This document shows positions 25,897-34,426 of a stretch of 64,000 bases of DNA, piece by piece; within the stretch, counting starts at the first letter, position 1; each line of letters opens with the position of its first letter. The notes beneath the pieces are model-generated. The model did not search any database, was not told the DNA's origin, and was given only the letters and a program-made list of their open reading frames with translations. The stretch is from Achromobacter insuavis (lineage in GTDB: Bacteria > Pseudomonadota > Gammaproteobacteria > Burkholderiales > Burkholderiaceae_B). Position numbers and translations under genes: made by a program. The stretch is taken from assembly GCF_902859645.1 (NCBI RefSeq), contig NZ_CADIJR010000024.1, positions 1 to 64,000 of the forward strand, given 5' to 3'.

Positions 25897-26718
25897 TCAA
25901 GCCGCCATGCGCCGTTCGTCGACGAAACCGATCGACACGGACATCTCGCGCCAGCGCGCCAGCTCCTGCTGCACCGACTGGATCTTGCCGCGCGCCTGGT
26001 CGAAGGCGTCGCGGCCCAGGAACAGATGCAGCGGCGCGTACTGCCCGTCGGCCGCCTGGATCAGCGCGCGCGCCGCCTTGGCCGGATCGCCGGCGGCCGG
26101 ATATCCCGCCGCCACGGCCTGTCCCGCTTCGGGATGGCCGCCGCGCTCGTCAGCGCCCGCCCGCATCGCGCCCGGGTAGACCAGCGACACCCGCACGCCG
26201 TGCGGCGCGGCTTCCAGCGCCAGCGCCTCGGTCAGGCCGCTGACCGCGAACTTGGCGGCGCTGTAGGCGCCCCAGCCGGCGCGGCCGCCATCGAAACCGA
26301 GGATCGACGAGATATTGAATACGTGCCCCGCGCGCTGGGCGCGCAGGCGCGGCATCACCGCGCGCACCACGTTCAGCACGCCGAACACGTTGACATCGAA
26401 GCTGCCGCGCAAGGCGTCGTCGGACAGCGTTTCCAGCGGCCCGGACAGGCCGTGGCCGGCGTGGTTGACCACCACGTCGATGCGGCCGAACGCGGCAATG
26501 GCGGTGTCGACCGCGCGGCGCACGTTGCCTTCATCGGCCAGATCCACTTCCAGCGGCAGGAAGCGGCCTTCGAGCTTGGCGCCCACGGCCTCCATCAACA
26601 CATCCACATCGTCGGCCGTGGCCGCGACGTGGCACCCCTGATCGAGCAGCATCCTGACCAGCGCCAGACCCAGGCCGCCCGCGGCGCCTGTGACAAACCA
26701 GATTTTTTCGGTGCTCAT
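25897..26718 (-). CDS. SDR family oxidoreductase
   Basis: A 273-residue classical short-chain dehydrogenase: cofactor motif TGAAGGLG (residues 10-17), NHAG (a common variant of NNAG), catalytic Ser in NISSILG, and YSAAK with the catalytic Tyr and Lys. The subgroup resembles DltE/YusZ-like SDRs acting on unknown carbonyls. GAGGGAG lies upstream of the ATG. It ends 14 bp from the convergent TauE/SafE gene. Confidence 0.9.
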   Translation of the reverse strand: MSTEKIWFVTGAAGGLGLALVRMLLDQGCHVAATADDVDVLMEAVGAKLEGRFLPLEVDLADEGNVRRAVDTAIAAFGRIDVVVNHAGHGLSGPLETLSDDALRGSFDVNVFGVLNVVRAVMPRLRAQRAGHVFNISSILGFDGGRAGWGAYSAAKFAVSGLTEALALEAAPHGVRVSLVYPGAMRAGADERGGHPEAGQAVAAGYPAAGDPAKAARALIQAADGQYAPLHLFLGRDAFDQARGKIQSVQQELARWREMSVSIGFVDERRMAA

Positions 26719-26888
26719 GCGATCTCCCTCTGCTTGCAGCCGCCGGCAACACGCCGGCGACCCGCCGTCGTCCATGGATTCACGCGGAAACCATCGACCC
26801 CGGGCGTGAGAGGGATATTAAGAATCGCGTGGTGCAGCGTACAGGCTCGTTCTTGCGTGAAACCTGCCTATTTCTACAGCCTTGCGCC

Positions 26889-27044
26889 TCAGCCCAGCGC
26901 GCTGCGGTAGTGCTCGCTGTCGAAGCGCGGCGAGGTGTCGGCGGCCGGCGCCTCGGCCGGGGTGGCGGCCACGGGCGCGGCGGCGGCGTCGACGCCGAAG
27001 AGGGAGAGTTCAGCGGTGACCAATGCAAGCAGGAAATTTGCCAT
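26889..27044 (-). CDS. 51-residue protein of unknown function
   Basis: A short gene: ATG at 27044 preceded by AAAGGA 6-11 bases upstream. The peptide begins MANFLLALVTAELSLFG, an N-terminal hydrophobic stretch that could be a membrane anchor or signal, then an Ala/Pro/Thr-rich linker and ends RFDSEHYRSALG. The change from a hydrophobic start to a polar, conserved-looking tail and the good ribosome-binding site argue that it is real. I do not recognise a family. Confidence 0.6.
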   Translation of the reverse strand: MANFLLALVTAELSLFGVDAAAAPVAATPAEAPAADTSPRFDSEHYRSALG

Positions 27045-27188
27045 GATGATTCCTTTGATTCAGATGCCTGGACCGGCGGCGGCTGCGCCGGTCTTATAGA
27101 AGACATGGGCACCATCGTGCGGGACGCGGCGCCACGCGTCCATTTGGTTTCCTCAATCAGGGCGATTGAAACAACGCAAGCCCGCGGT

Positions 27189-28076
27189 TCAGCGCGCGAA
27201 CCGGCGCCGCTGCCCGGTCTCGCGCACGGCCGCGACCAGGGCCCGCACCGCCGGCTCGGCCGAGCGCGCAAAGGCGTAGAAGCGCGCGTTGGGCAGCGCC
27301 GGCATGCCGTCCTCGCGCGACAGCGCGCGCAGGCCCTGGCGCAACTGGCTGCGCGCCACCGGGGCCACCGCGAAGCCGGCCTGCGCCGCCGCCAGGCAGC
27401 CCGCCATGCTGGCGCTTTCGAACGCCGGCAGCCAGGCGCGCCGCGCCTTGCCCAGCGCCGCGATCGCGGCCTCGCGGTAGACGCAGGGATCGGGAAACAC
27501 CGCCAGCGGCACGCGCTCGCCCGGCTTCCACGGCTTGTCCTCGCCCCAGGCCCACACCAGTTCCTCTTCCCACAGCAGTTCGCCGTCATCGTGCACGCGC
27601 GCGCAGCGCTTGCCGAACACCACGTCGAGCTTGCCGCGTTCCTGCTGGCGCAGCAGGTCGGCCGTGACGCCCACCTTCAATTCGATCGACGCGCCGGGAT
27701 GGGCGCGATGGAACGCCTGCAGCACCTCGGCCAGCCAGGCGCCGGCGAAGTCTTCCGAGGAGCCGATGCGCAACCGTCCCTTCAGGCCGGCGCCGCGCAG
27801 GCGGGCGCGGGCCTCGCGTTCCAGGTCGACGATATTGCGCGCGTAGGCGTAGAGCGTCTCGCCCGCCGCGGTCAGCTCGAAGCTGCGGGTGGTGCGCTCC
27901 AGCAGCACGGCGCCGGCCGCCGACTCCAGGCGCTTGATGTGGCCGCTGACCGCCGACGGCGTCAGCGCCAGCGCATCGGCCGCCAGCGCGAAGCCGCCAT
28001 GGTCCACGACCTCCAGGAAGGTGCGCAGCAGGGTCAGGTCCAGCACCGCGCCGGCCGGCGCCGCGGGGGTGTCCAT
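27189..28076 (-). CDS. LysR family transcriptional regulator
   Basis: A 295-residue LTTR: winged helix near residues 13-72 (LTLLRTFLEVVDHGGFALAA; TPSAVSGHIKRLESAAGAVL) and an effector domain. It is divergent from the epoxide-hydrolase-like gene; the 110-bp gap contains an A+T-rich inverted repeat that may be its operator. A regulator-enzyme pair is likely. Confidence 0.88.
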   Translation of the reverse strand: MDTPAAPAGAVLDLTLLRTFLEVVDHGGFALAADALALTPSAVSGHIKRLESAAGAVLLERTTRSFELTAAGETLYAYARNIVDLEREARARLRGAGLKGRLRIGSSEDFAGAWLAEVLQAFHRAHPGASIELKVGVTADLLRQQERGKLDVVFGKRCARVHDDGELLWEEELVWAWGEDKPWKPGERVPLAVFPDPCVYREAAIAALGKARRAWLPAFESASMAGCLAAAQAGFAVAPVARSQLRQGLRALSREDGMPALPNARFYAFARSAEPAVRALVAAVRETGQRRRFAR

Positions 28077-28100
28077 GGGCGATTCCTCAATGCGTGATTC

Positions 28101-28130
28101 ATTGATAATAACTTCATATTATTCACCAAT
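28101..28130. promoter_or_regulatory. Candidate LysR operator between divergent genes
   Basis: ATAATA (28105-28110) and TATTAT (28117-28122) flank a 6-base centre; the symmetry loosely extends to ATTG on the left and CCAAT on the right. It sits midway between the LysR and hydrolase starts in an otherwise G+C-rich region. Confidence 0.4.
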
Positions 28131-28186
28131 CGTGATTGTCGGCGCCGCTATCGTGGCCTTTCCCGATACCGCAAGGACACACGACC

Positions 28187-29089
28187 ATGACCGCCTACGC
28201 CACCCTCCGCACGCCCCGGCTGGAGATCGCCTACCTCGAATGGAATCCCGGCGGCGAGCGCGTCGCCGTGCTGCTGCACGGCTGGCCCGACAGCCCCGAA
28301 TGCTGGCGCCCGGTGGCGCAGCGCCTGGCGGCGGAGGGCTACCGCGTGCTGTGCCCGGCGCTGCGCGGCTTCGGCCCGACCCGCTTCCTGGACGCGGCGA
28401 CGCCGCGCAGCGGCGAGCTGGCGGCGCTGGGCCGCGATCTGCTGGATTTCATCGCCGCGCTCGGGCTGCGCCGGCCGCTGCTGGTCGGCCACGACTGGGG
28501 CGCGCGCGCCGCCGCCAACGCCTGCGGCCTGCAACCCGGCGTGGCCTCGCACCTGGCGCTGCTGTCGGTCGGCTACGGCACCAACGACCCGGCGCAGGCC
28601 CTGCCGCTGCCGCAGGCGCGCAACTACTGGTACCACTGGTTCATGGCCACGCCGCGCGGCGCGGCGGCCGTGCGCGAAGAGGCCCGCGCCTTCACGCGCT
28701 ATCTGTGGGACACCTGGTCACCGTCCGGCTGGTACCGCCCGGACGAATTCGACGAGGCCGCGCGCGCCTTCGACAACCCCGACTGGCCCGCGGTGGTGCT
28801 GCACTCGTACCGCCAGCGCTGGGGCTTCGAGGCCGGCGACCCGGCCTACGCCGAGGACAGCGCGCGGCTCGTGCCCGCGCCGACACTGGCGCTGCCCACG
28901 CTGGTGCTGCACGGTGGCGCGGACACCTGCAACCTGCCGGCGACGTCCGAGGGCCGCGAGCACTATTTCACCGGCGGCTATGAACGGCGGGTGCTGGACG
29001 GCGTCGGCCACTTTCCGCAGCGCGAAGCGCCGCAGGCGGTGGCCGCGGCGCTGCTGAAATTCCACGCGGACGGGCCCGCCGCGCGCTGA
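28187..29089 (+). CDS. Alpha/beta hydrolase, epoxide hydrolase/dehalogenase-like
   Basis: A 300-residue alpha/beta hydrolase. The oxyanion motif HGWPDSPECW and the nucleophile elbow GHDWGAR place Asp103 (not Ser) as nucleophile, as in epoxide hydrolases and haloalkane or haloacetate dehalogenases. The cap region has NYWYHWFMATPRG with tyrosines that in epoxide hydrolases activate the ring. The terminal DGVGHFPQREAP supplies the catalytic His. The divergent LysR gene is its likely regulator. Natural substrate unknown. Confidence 0.87.
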   Translation: MTAYATLRTPRLEIAYLEWNPGGERVAVLLHGWPDSPECWRPVAQRLAAEGYRVLCPALRGFGPTRFLDAATPRSGELAALGRDLLDFIAALGLRRPLLVGHDWGARAAANACGLQPGVASHLALLSVGYGTNDPAQALPLPQARNYWYHWFMATPRGAAAVREEARAFTRYLWDTWSPSGWYRPDEFDEAARAFDNPDWPAVVLHSYRQRWGFEAGDPAYAEDSARLVPAPTLALPTLVLHGGADTCNLPATSEGREHYFTGGYERRVLDGVGHFPQREAPQAVAAALLKFHADGPAAR

Positions 29090-29206
29090 CGGGCCGGCGC
29101 GGCGCCCGGCAGGAAAACGGGGAATGGCGGATAATCGCGGTATTTCCCGCCGCCCTCGCGGCGGCTTCTTGCGGGCGTTCGCGCCCGGCAGCATTCGGAG
29201 TCAGCT

Positions 29207-29539
29207 ATGTATCGCGGCATTGAGGCGATCGAACACTTCATGGTATCCATCGGCCTGACCTGGCAGCCCGGCCGCACCCAGAGCGCCGAACTGCGCGCCA
29301 GCTACCGCATCGGCAACACCCGGCCGCTGGGCATCGACTGCACCCTGGTGGAATTCCACTGTGACGCCAAGCGCCCCAAGGTCTGGGTGCCCGAGTTCTC
29401 GCGCACCAGTTTCCACCAATGGTTCGAAGTGCCGTTCCAGGAATTCGAATTCACGCCCGGCGGCTCGATGCTGAAGATCAAGGCCGCCGCGCGCGGCAAC
29501 GCCCCGCCCTACAGCGTGGGCCTGAAGCCGCTCGCCTGA
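29207..29539 (+). CDS. Conserved-looking hypothetical protein, 110 residues
   Basis: No family recognised. The protein is soluble, without signal peptide or membrane segment, and rich in aromatic residues (EAIEHFMVSIGLTWQ, TLVEFHCDAKRPKVWVPEF, FHQWFEVPFQEFEF). It contains two cysteines. CGGAG lies upstream of the ATG and the codon usage is like that of its neighbours, so it is probably real. It stands alone between the hydrolase and the convergent GNAT gene. Confidence 0.7.
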   Translation: MYRGIEAIEHFMVSIGLTWQPGRTQSAELRASYRIGNTRPLGIDCTLVEFHCDAKRPKVWVPEFSRTSFHQWFEVPFQEFEFTPGGSMLKIKAAARGNAPPYSVGLKPLA

Positions 29540-29573
29540 GCGGCCCTGCCCGCCCGGCGCCCGCCGGGCCTGG

Positions 29574-30110
29574 CTACAACGGCTTGTACATGATGGTCGT
29601 GCCGTCCAGCCGGTTCGGATCGCGCGCATCCCGGGCGAATCCCGGAATCACCCCCACCGTGCGGTAACCCAGCGAGGTATACAGCGGCTCGGCGTTGTCG
29701 CCGGTGCGCGTATCCAGCGTGATCAGGCTGCGGCCGGCGGCCACGGCCGCGGCCTCCGCCGCCTGCATCAGTTCGCGGGCGATGCCGCGACGGCGGAAGT
29801 CCGGGTGCACCAGCAGCTTGCGGATCTCGGCGCGATGCGGCTGGTTGGGCGGCGTATCGCAGTCCAGCTGCACCGCGCCGGCCACCCGCCCTTCGCGCAT
29901 CGCCACCCACAGCACCAGGCCGCCGCTTTCCAGCGGCGGCAGCACCTTGTCGAGCCAGAATGCGCGCGCCGCCTCGGGGCCGAAGGGCAGCACGAAGCTG
30001 ACGCTGGCGCCGTCCTGCACGCAGGCATGCAACAGTTCGCCCAGGCCGGGCAGCAGGGCGTGGGCCTCATCGGCGGTAACGGCGGTCAATGCAGGGGTTT
30101 CGATGGACAT
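29574..30110 (-). CDS. GNAT family N-acetyltransferase
   Basis: A 178-residue GNAT. The acetyl-CoA-binding motif is HPDFRRRGIARELMQAAEAAA; the C-terminal beta strand region has TGDNAEPLYTSLGYRTVG. The sequence resembles the small-molecule acetyltransferases that act on amines or antibiotics (PanZ/AAC-like). It starts 7 bp after the upstream XRE-cupin regulator gene, in the same operon. Substrate unknown. Confidence 0.87.
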   Translation of the reverse strand: MSIETPALTAVTADEAHALLPGLGELLHACVQDGASVSFVLPFGPEAARAFWLDKVLPPLESGGLVLWVAMREGRVAGAVQLDCDTPPNQPHRAEIRKLLVHPDFRRRGIARELMQAAEAAAVAAGRSLITLDTRTGDNAEPLYTSLGYRTVGVIPGFARDARDPNRLDGTTIMYKPL

Positions 30111-30117
30111 GGCGGAC

Positions 30118-30690
30118 TCAGACGATGAACAACAGGTAACGGGCGCCGCTGTGCGGCGGGGTATCGAACGCGCTGGCGCCATAGAGCTGATAGCGCAGGC
30201 AGTCGCCCGGCCCGAGCGCATGGGCCTGGCCGTCGACGCGGATGGAGAGCTCGCCTTCGAGCATCACCAGGTGGTGTTCCAGCCCGGCGCGCGGCGACTG
30301 TTCGTATTCGATATGGGCGCCGGCCGGCAATTCGCAGGCCAGCACTTCGCCGGCCAGCTTCTGCGACGGCGGCGACACCGAGCGGCGGCGAAAGCCCGTG
30401 GCGCCATCGACCCACACGGCCTGCGCCGCGCCCGGCACCAGCGGCGCGAAGTCGTCTTCGACCATGCGCATCAGGCGCGACATGGTCATGCCATAGGCGC
30501 CGCAGAGCTTGCCGAGCACGCTGGCGGTGGGGCTGACCTCGGCGTTTTCCAGGCGCGACAGCGTGGCGCGGCTGATGCCGGCGCGCGATGCTAGTTCGTC
30601 CAGCGGCCAGCCGCGCTCGGTGCGCAAGGCCTTCAGGCGGCCGGCCAGGCGTTGGTCCAGGTCGATATCGGGAGCGGATGCATTTTCCAT
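30118..30690 (-). CDS. XRE family regulator with C-terminal cupin domain
   Basis: A 190-residue regulator: Cro/CI-type helix-turn-helix at residues 14-68 (LKALRTERGWPLDELASRAGI; ATLSRLENAEVSPTASVLGKL) and a cupin_2 effector domain (about 105-188; EHHLVMLEGELSIRV, LGPGDCLRYQLYG). This architecture (SutR/PuuR-like) usually represses a neighbouring metabolic gene. Here it shares an operon with a GNAT and is divergent from a phospholipase D gene. The ATG lies inside a long palindrome and no Shine-Dalgarno sequence precedes it; a leaderless message is possible. Confidence 0.88.
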   Translation of the reverse strand: MENASAPDIDLDQRLAGRLKALRTERGWPLDELASRAGISRATLSRLENAEVSPTASVLGKLCGAYGMTMSRLMRMVEDDFAPLVPGAAQAVWVDGATGFRRRSVSPPSQKLAGEVLACELPAGAHIEYEQSPRAGLEHHLVMLEGELSIRVDGQAHALGPGDCLRYQLYGASAFDTPPHSGARYLLFIV

Positions 30691-30719
30691 ATAAGAGAAT
30701 TTATCTCAAATATGGAAAA
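30683..30719. promoter_or_regulatory. 37-bp palindromic operator over the XRE start codon
   Basis: Outer arms TTTTCCATAT (30683-30692) and ATATGGAAAA (30710-30719) and inner arms GAGA (30695-30698) and TCTC (30704-30707) share one centre at 30701. The left outer arm contains the XRE start codon. Autoregulation, and perhaps control of the divergent gene, is inferred. Confidence 0.65.
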
Positions 30720-30785
30720 TCATCAATCACCCCGGGCGTTCCCGCCCCCCGACGCTGCCGCCGGCAATTCGGCACAATACGGCGT

Positions 30786-32330
30786 ATGCACACAGCCCGA
30801 TTCGTTTCCATGACCGTCCTCTGCCTGGGCATCCTGACGGGCTGCAGCCTGCCGCCCCTGGAATCGCGTAATGCCTCGCAGGCGCTGGCGCCCGACGTCG
30901 CCCGCGACACGGCGCTGGGCCGCGCCATCGCGCCGCTGGCGGCGCGGCACCCGGGCAAATCCGGCATCCACCCGCTGGCCGACGCCCACGACGCCTTCGC
31001 CGCGCGCATGATGCTGGTGCGGGCCGCCCAGCGCAGCCTGGACGTGCAGTACTACATCTGGCACGACGACATGACCGGCACCATGCTGCTGGAGGCGCTG
31101 CACGCGGCGGCCGACCGCGGCGTGCGCGTGCGGCTGCTGCTGGACGACAACGGCACCGCCGGGCTGGACACGGTGCTGGCGGCGCTGGACGCGCATCCGA
31201 ACATCGAGGTGCGCCTGTACAACCCATTCGTGGTGCGCTGGCCCAAGTCCATCGGCTACCTGACCGACTTCCGCCGCCTGAACCGGCGCATGCACAACAA
31301 GTCGCTCACCGCCGACAACCAGGCCACCATCGTCGGCGGCCGCAACATCGGCGACGAATACTTCGGCGCCACCAACGGCGTGCTGTTCACCGACCTGGAC
31401 GTGCTGGCCGTGGGCGCCGTGGTGCCGGACGTCTCGGCCGACTTCGACCGCTACTGGGCCAGCGAGTCGGCCTATCCGGTGGCCGCGCTGCTCAAGCCCG
31501 CCGGCCCCGATGCGCTGGCCGCGCTGGAACGCAAGGCCAGCGCCGTCGAGCAGTCGCCCGAGGCCGCCGCCTATGCCGAGGCGATGCGCGCGCTGCCGTT
31601 CATCCAGCAACTGCTGCGCGGGGAACTGGCGCTGGAGTGGGCCGATACCCGCATGGTCAGCGACGATCCGCGCAAGACGCTGGGCACCGCGCCGCCCGAG
31701 GCCATGCTGCCGCACCAGCTGCACGACATCGTCGGCGCGCCGACGACCGACCTGGAGCTGGTCTCGCCCTATTTCGTGCCCACCGCCAGCGGCACCGAGG
31801 CCTTTGCGCGCTTGGCGCAAGGCGGGATCAAGGTGCGGGTGCTGACCAATGCCCTGGAGGCCACCGACGTGGCCGTGGTGCATTCGGGCTACGCCTCGCG
31901 CCGCCGCGACCTGCTGGCCGCCGGCGTGGAGCTGTTCGAGATGAAGCGCCAGGCGGGCGAGGTCGAGCGCAACAAGAGCCTGGGGCCGTTCGGCAGCTCC
32001 GGCTCCAGCCTGCACGCCAAGACCTTCGCGGTGGACGGGCGCAGCGTGTTCGTCGGCTCGTTCAATTTCGACCCGCGCTCGGCGCGGCTGAACACCGAGC
32101 TGGGCTTCGTGATCGACAGCCCGACCCTGGCGCGCCACATCGCCGACGCCTTCGAGCACGACATCCCGCGCAGCGCCTATCGCGTCTGCCTGGACGACAA
32201 GGGCCGGCTCTACTGGCTGGAACAGCGCGACGGCCGCACGATCCGCCACGACACCGAACCGGGCACCACCGCCTGGCAGCGCTTTTCGGTGTGGTTCGTG
32301 TCGTTGCTGCCGATCGAATCGCTGTTGTAG
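30786..32330 (+). CDS. Phospholipase D/cardiolipin synthase-like lipoprotein (ClsC type)
   Basis: A 514-residue protein of the PLD superfamily with two HKD motifs: H-x-K-x4-D at His170 (MHNKSLTADNQATIVGGRN) and His410 (LHAKTFAVDGRSVFVGSFN). The N-terminus has a lipobox ending at Cys20 (ILTGC), so the enzyme is membrane-anchored. Layout and size resemble E. coli ClsC/YmdC, which makes cardiolipin from phosphatidylglycerol and phosphatidylethanolamine; ClsC often needs a YmdB partner that is not present here. Divergent from the XRE gene. Confidence 0.88.
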   Translation: MHTARFVSMTVLCLGILTGCSLPPLESRNASQALAPDVARDTALGRAIAPLAARHPGKSGIHPLADAHDAFAARMMLVRAAQRSLDVQYYIWHDDMTGTMLLEALHAAADRGVRVRLLLDDNGTAGLDTVLAALDAHPNIEVRLYNPFVVRWPKSIGYLTDFRRLNRRMHNKSLTADNQATIVGGRNIGDEYFGATNGVLFTDLDVLAVGAVVPDVSADFDRYWASESAYPVAALLKPAGPDALAALERKASAVEQSPEAAAYAEAMRALPFIQQLLRGELALEWADTRMVSDDPRKTLGTAPPEAMLPHQLHDIVGAPTTDLELVSPYFVPTASGTEAFARLAQGGIKVRVLTNALEATDVAVVHSGYASRRRDLLAAGVELFEMKRQAGEVERNKSLGPFGSSGSSLHAKTFAVDGRSVFVGSFNFDPRSARLNTELGFVIDSPTLARHIADAFEHDIPRSAYRVCLDDKGRLYWLEQRDGRTIRHDTEPGTTAWQRFSVWFVSLLPIESLL

Positions 32331-32410
32331 GCGGCGGCAACTTACGGAGTTCGGCGCCGGCCCGATGGCGCTAGACTGGAAACTATCGCCTTTTTCCGCG
32401 CATCGCCCCC

Positions 32411-33106
32411 ATGAGCAAGCTGGACACCCTGGACTGGACCCGCATCGCCGCCGACCTGGACGCGCGTGGCCACGCCGTGGCCGCCGGCCTGCTGACGCCG
32501 GCGCAATGCCAGGCGCTGGCCGCCGGCTACGACGACGAGCACCGCTACCGCAGCCGCATCGTCATGAGCCGCCATGGGTTCGGCCGCGGCGAATACAAGT
32601 ATTTCGCCTATCCGCTGCCGCGCCTGCTGCACAACCTGCGCACCGCGCTGTATCCGCGCCTGGCGCCGATCGCCAACCGCTGGAACCGGCAGATGGGCAT
32701 CGCGGTGGAGTACCCGGATGCGCACGCCGACTTCCTGGCGCGCTGCCACCAGGCCGGCCAGCGCCGGCCGACGCCGCTGATCCTGCGCTACGGGCCGGGC
32801 GACTACAACTGCCTGCACCAGGACCTGTATGGCGAACACGTATTCCCGCTGCAGGTGGCGGTGCTGCTGTCGCGGCCGGACCAGGACTTCAGCGGCGGCG
32901 AGTTCGTCATGACCGAGACCGACAGCGCGGGCCAACGCGCCGAAGTGCTGCCGCTGCGCCAGGGCGACGCGCTGGTCTTCACCGTCAACCAGCGCCCGGT
33001 CGCCGGCGCGCGCGGCTGGCGCCGCGTGGCCATGCGCCACGGCGTCAGCGCGCTGCGCGACGGCCAGCGCCACACGCTCGGCGTGATCTTCCACGACGCG
33101 ACCTGA
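32411..33106 (+). CDS. 2OG-Fe(II) oxygenase, first of two paralogues
   Basis: A 231-residue non-haem iron dioxygenase with the prolyl-hydroxylase-type fold. The iron triad is His136-x-Asp138 (NCLHQDLYG) and His210 (MRHGVS); the 2-oxoglutarate-binding Arg lies about ten residues later (GQRHTLG). Other conserved stretches are FGRGEYKYFAYPLP and FSGGEFVMTE. alkB starts 1 bp after its stop codon, so both enzymes are made together. A paralogue is at 40328-41011 beside an AlkA-type gene. A protein or nucleic-acid substrate connected with alkylation damage is inference. Confidence 0.87.
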   Translation: MSKLDTLDWTRIAADLDARGHAVAAGLLTPAQCQALAAGYDDEHRYRSRIVMSRHGFGRGEYKYFAYPLPRLLHNLRTALYPRLAPIANRWNRQMGIAVEYPDAHADFLARCHQAGQRRPTPLILRYGPGDYNCLHQDLYGEHVFPLQVAVLLSRPDQDFSGGEFVMTETDSAGQRAEVLPLRQGDALVFTVNQRPVAGARGWRRVAMRHGVSALRDGQRHTLGVIFHDAT

Positions 33107-33107
33107 C

Positions 33108-33767
33108 ATGGGAACCAGCCTGAACCTGTTTGACGACGAGGAAACCGCGCAGACCGGCCGCGAGCGCATCGGCGCGCAGTCGGTGGTGCTGCGCGGCTAT
33201 GCGCTGCCGGCGGCGCGGGCGCTGCTGGCCGGCGTCGACGCGGTGCGCCGGGAAGCGCCCTTTCGCCACATGGTCACGCCCGGCGGCCTGCCCATGTCGG
33301 TGGCGCTGACCAATTGCGGCGACTTCGGCTGGACCAGCGACGAACGCGGCTACCGCTACACCCGCGAGGACCCGCGCACGGGGCTGCCATGGCCGGCGAT
33401 GCCGGAGGCCTTCGACACGCTGGCGCGCGAGGCCGCGCGGGCGGCGGACTTTCCCGGCTTCGCGCCGGACGCCTGCCTGGTCAACCGCTACCAGCCCGGC
33501 GCGCGCCTGTCGCTGCACCAGGACAAGGACGAGCGCGACTACGACGCGCCCATCGTCTCGGTGTCGCTGGGCATGCCGGCGGTGTTCCTGTTTGGCGGCC
33601 ACGAGCGCGGCGACAAGGCCGTGCACGTGCCGCTGTTCCATGGCGACGTGGTGGTCTGGGGCGGCGTCGACCGCCTGCGCTATCACGGCGTGCTGCCGCT
33701 GAAAGACCGCCCCCACCCCACGCTGGGCAGCGTGCGGATCAACTTCACCATCCGCAAGGCGGGCTGA
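33108..33767 (+). CDS. alkB: AlkB, DNA oxidative demethylase
   Basis: A 219-residue AlkB family dioxygenase that removes methyl groups from 1-methyladenine and 3-methylcytosine. The iron ligands are His137-x-Asp139 (SLHQDKDERD) and His193 (RLRYHGV); NRYQPGA before the first ligand and the RINFTIRK arginines that bind 2-oxoglutarate are present. It is translationally coupled to the preceding 2OG oxygenase. No ada gene is adjacent. Confidence 0.96.
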   Translation: MGTSLNLFDDEETAQTGRERIGAQSVVLRGYALPAARALLAGVDAVRREAPFRHMVTPGGLPMSVALTNCGDFGWTSDERGYRYTREDPRTGLPWPAMPEAFDTLAREAARAADFPGFAPDACLVNRYQPGARLSLHQDKDERDYDAPIVSVSLGMPAVFLFGGHERGDKAVHVPLFHGDVVVWGGVDRLRYHGVLPLKDRPHPTLGSVRINFTIRKAG

Positions 33768-33794
33768 GGCCGCCCGCGCCGCCGCGGCCGCCGC

Positions 33795-34337
33795 TCAGGC
33801 GGCGCGCAACGCCACCTTGGGAAAGTCCACCGGCACGTCGAAGGCGACGTTGATGTAGTTGGTGAACAGGTTCAGTGCCACGTGCGCCAGCAGCTCCACG
33901 ATCTGGCCGTCGTCGAAACCGGCCTGGCGCAAGGCGGCCACATCGGCATCGCCCACCTGGCCGCGATCGCGCACCAGCTTGAGCGCGAACGCCAGCGCCG
34001 CGGCGGTGCGCGGGTCATTGGCGCGGCCGGCCTGGGCCGCGGCCATTTCCTCGGCGCTCGCGCCGGCCTTGCGGCCCAGCGCGGTATGCGCCGCCAGGCA
34101 GTATTCGCAGCGGTTGCTGTCGGCCACGGCCACGGCGATCTTCTCGCCCAGTTGCGCGGACAGCGTGCCGCCGCCCAGGGCGCCGAACGCGGCCCACATG
34201 CTGGCCAGCGCCGCGGGCGAATTGGCGACCGCGCGGAACATGTTGGGCGTGGCGCCGAACGCGCCGTGGATATGGCGCAGCAGGTCCTGGCTGGCGGCCG
34301 GGGCGGAGGCGGAATCGAGCAGGGGAACGCGGGACAT
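33795..34337 (-). CDS. AhpD-like carboxymuconolactone decarboxylase family protein
   Basis: A 180-residue member of the CMD/AhpD superfamily with the redox motif Cys77-x2-Cys80-x3-His84 (NRCEYCLAAH), typical of peroxidase-related thiol proteins rather than true decarboxylases. The proton-relay Glu precedes it (EKIAVAVAD). A divergent AraC gene and a 34-bp inverted repeat lie upstream, suggesting induction by a small molecule or peroxide. Confidence 0.9.
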   Translation of the reverse strand: MSRVPLLDSASAPAASQDLLRHIHGAFGATPNMFRAVANSPAALASMWAAFGALGGGTLSAQLGEKIAVAVADSNRCEYCLAAHTALGRKAGASAEEMAAAQAGRANDPRTAAALAFALKLVRDRGQVGDADVAALRQAGFDDGQIVELLAHVALNLFTNYINVAFDVPVDFPKVALRAA

Positions 34338-34426
34338 GATGGTTTCCTTTGAATGAAGGGAAGTGGGCGGGACACCGGCACAGAGGGCCGACGCCTGGCA
34401 CCCAGTATTCCCCTTCCCGCAGTACC

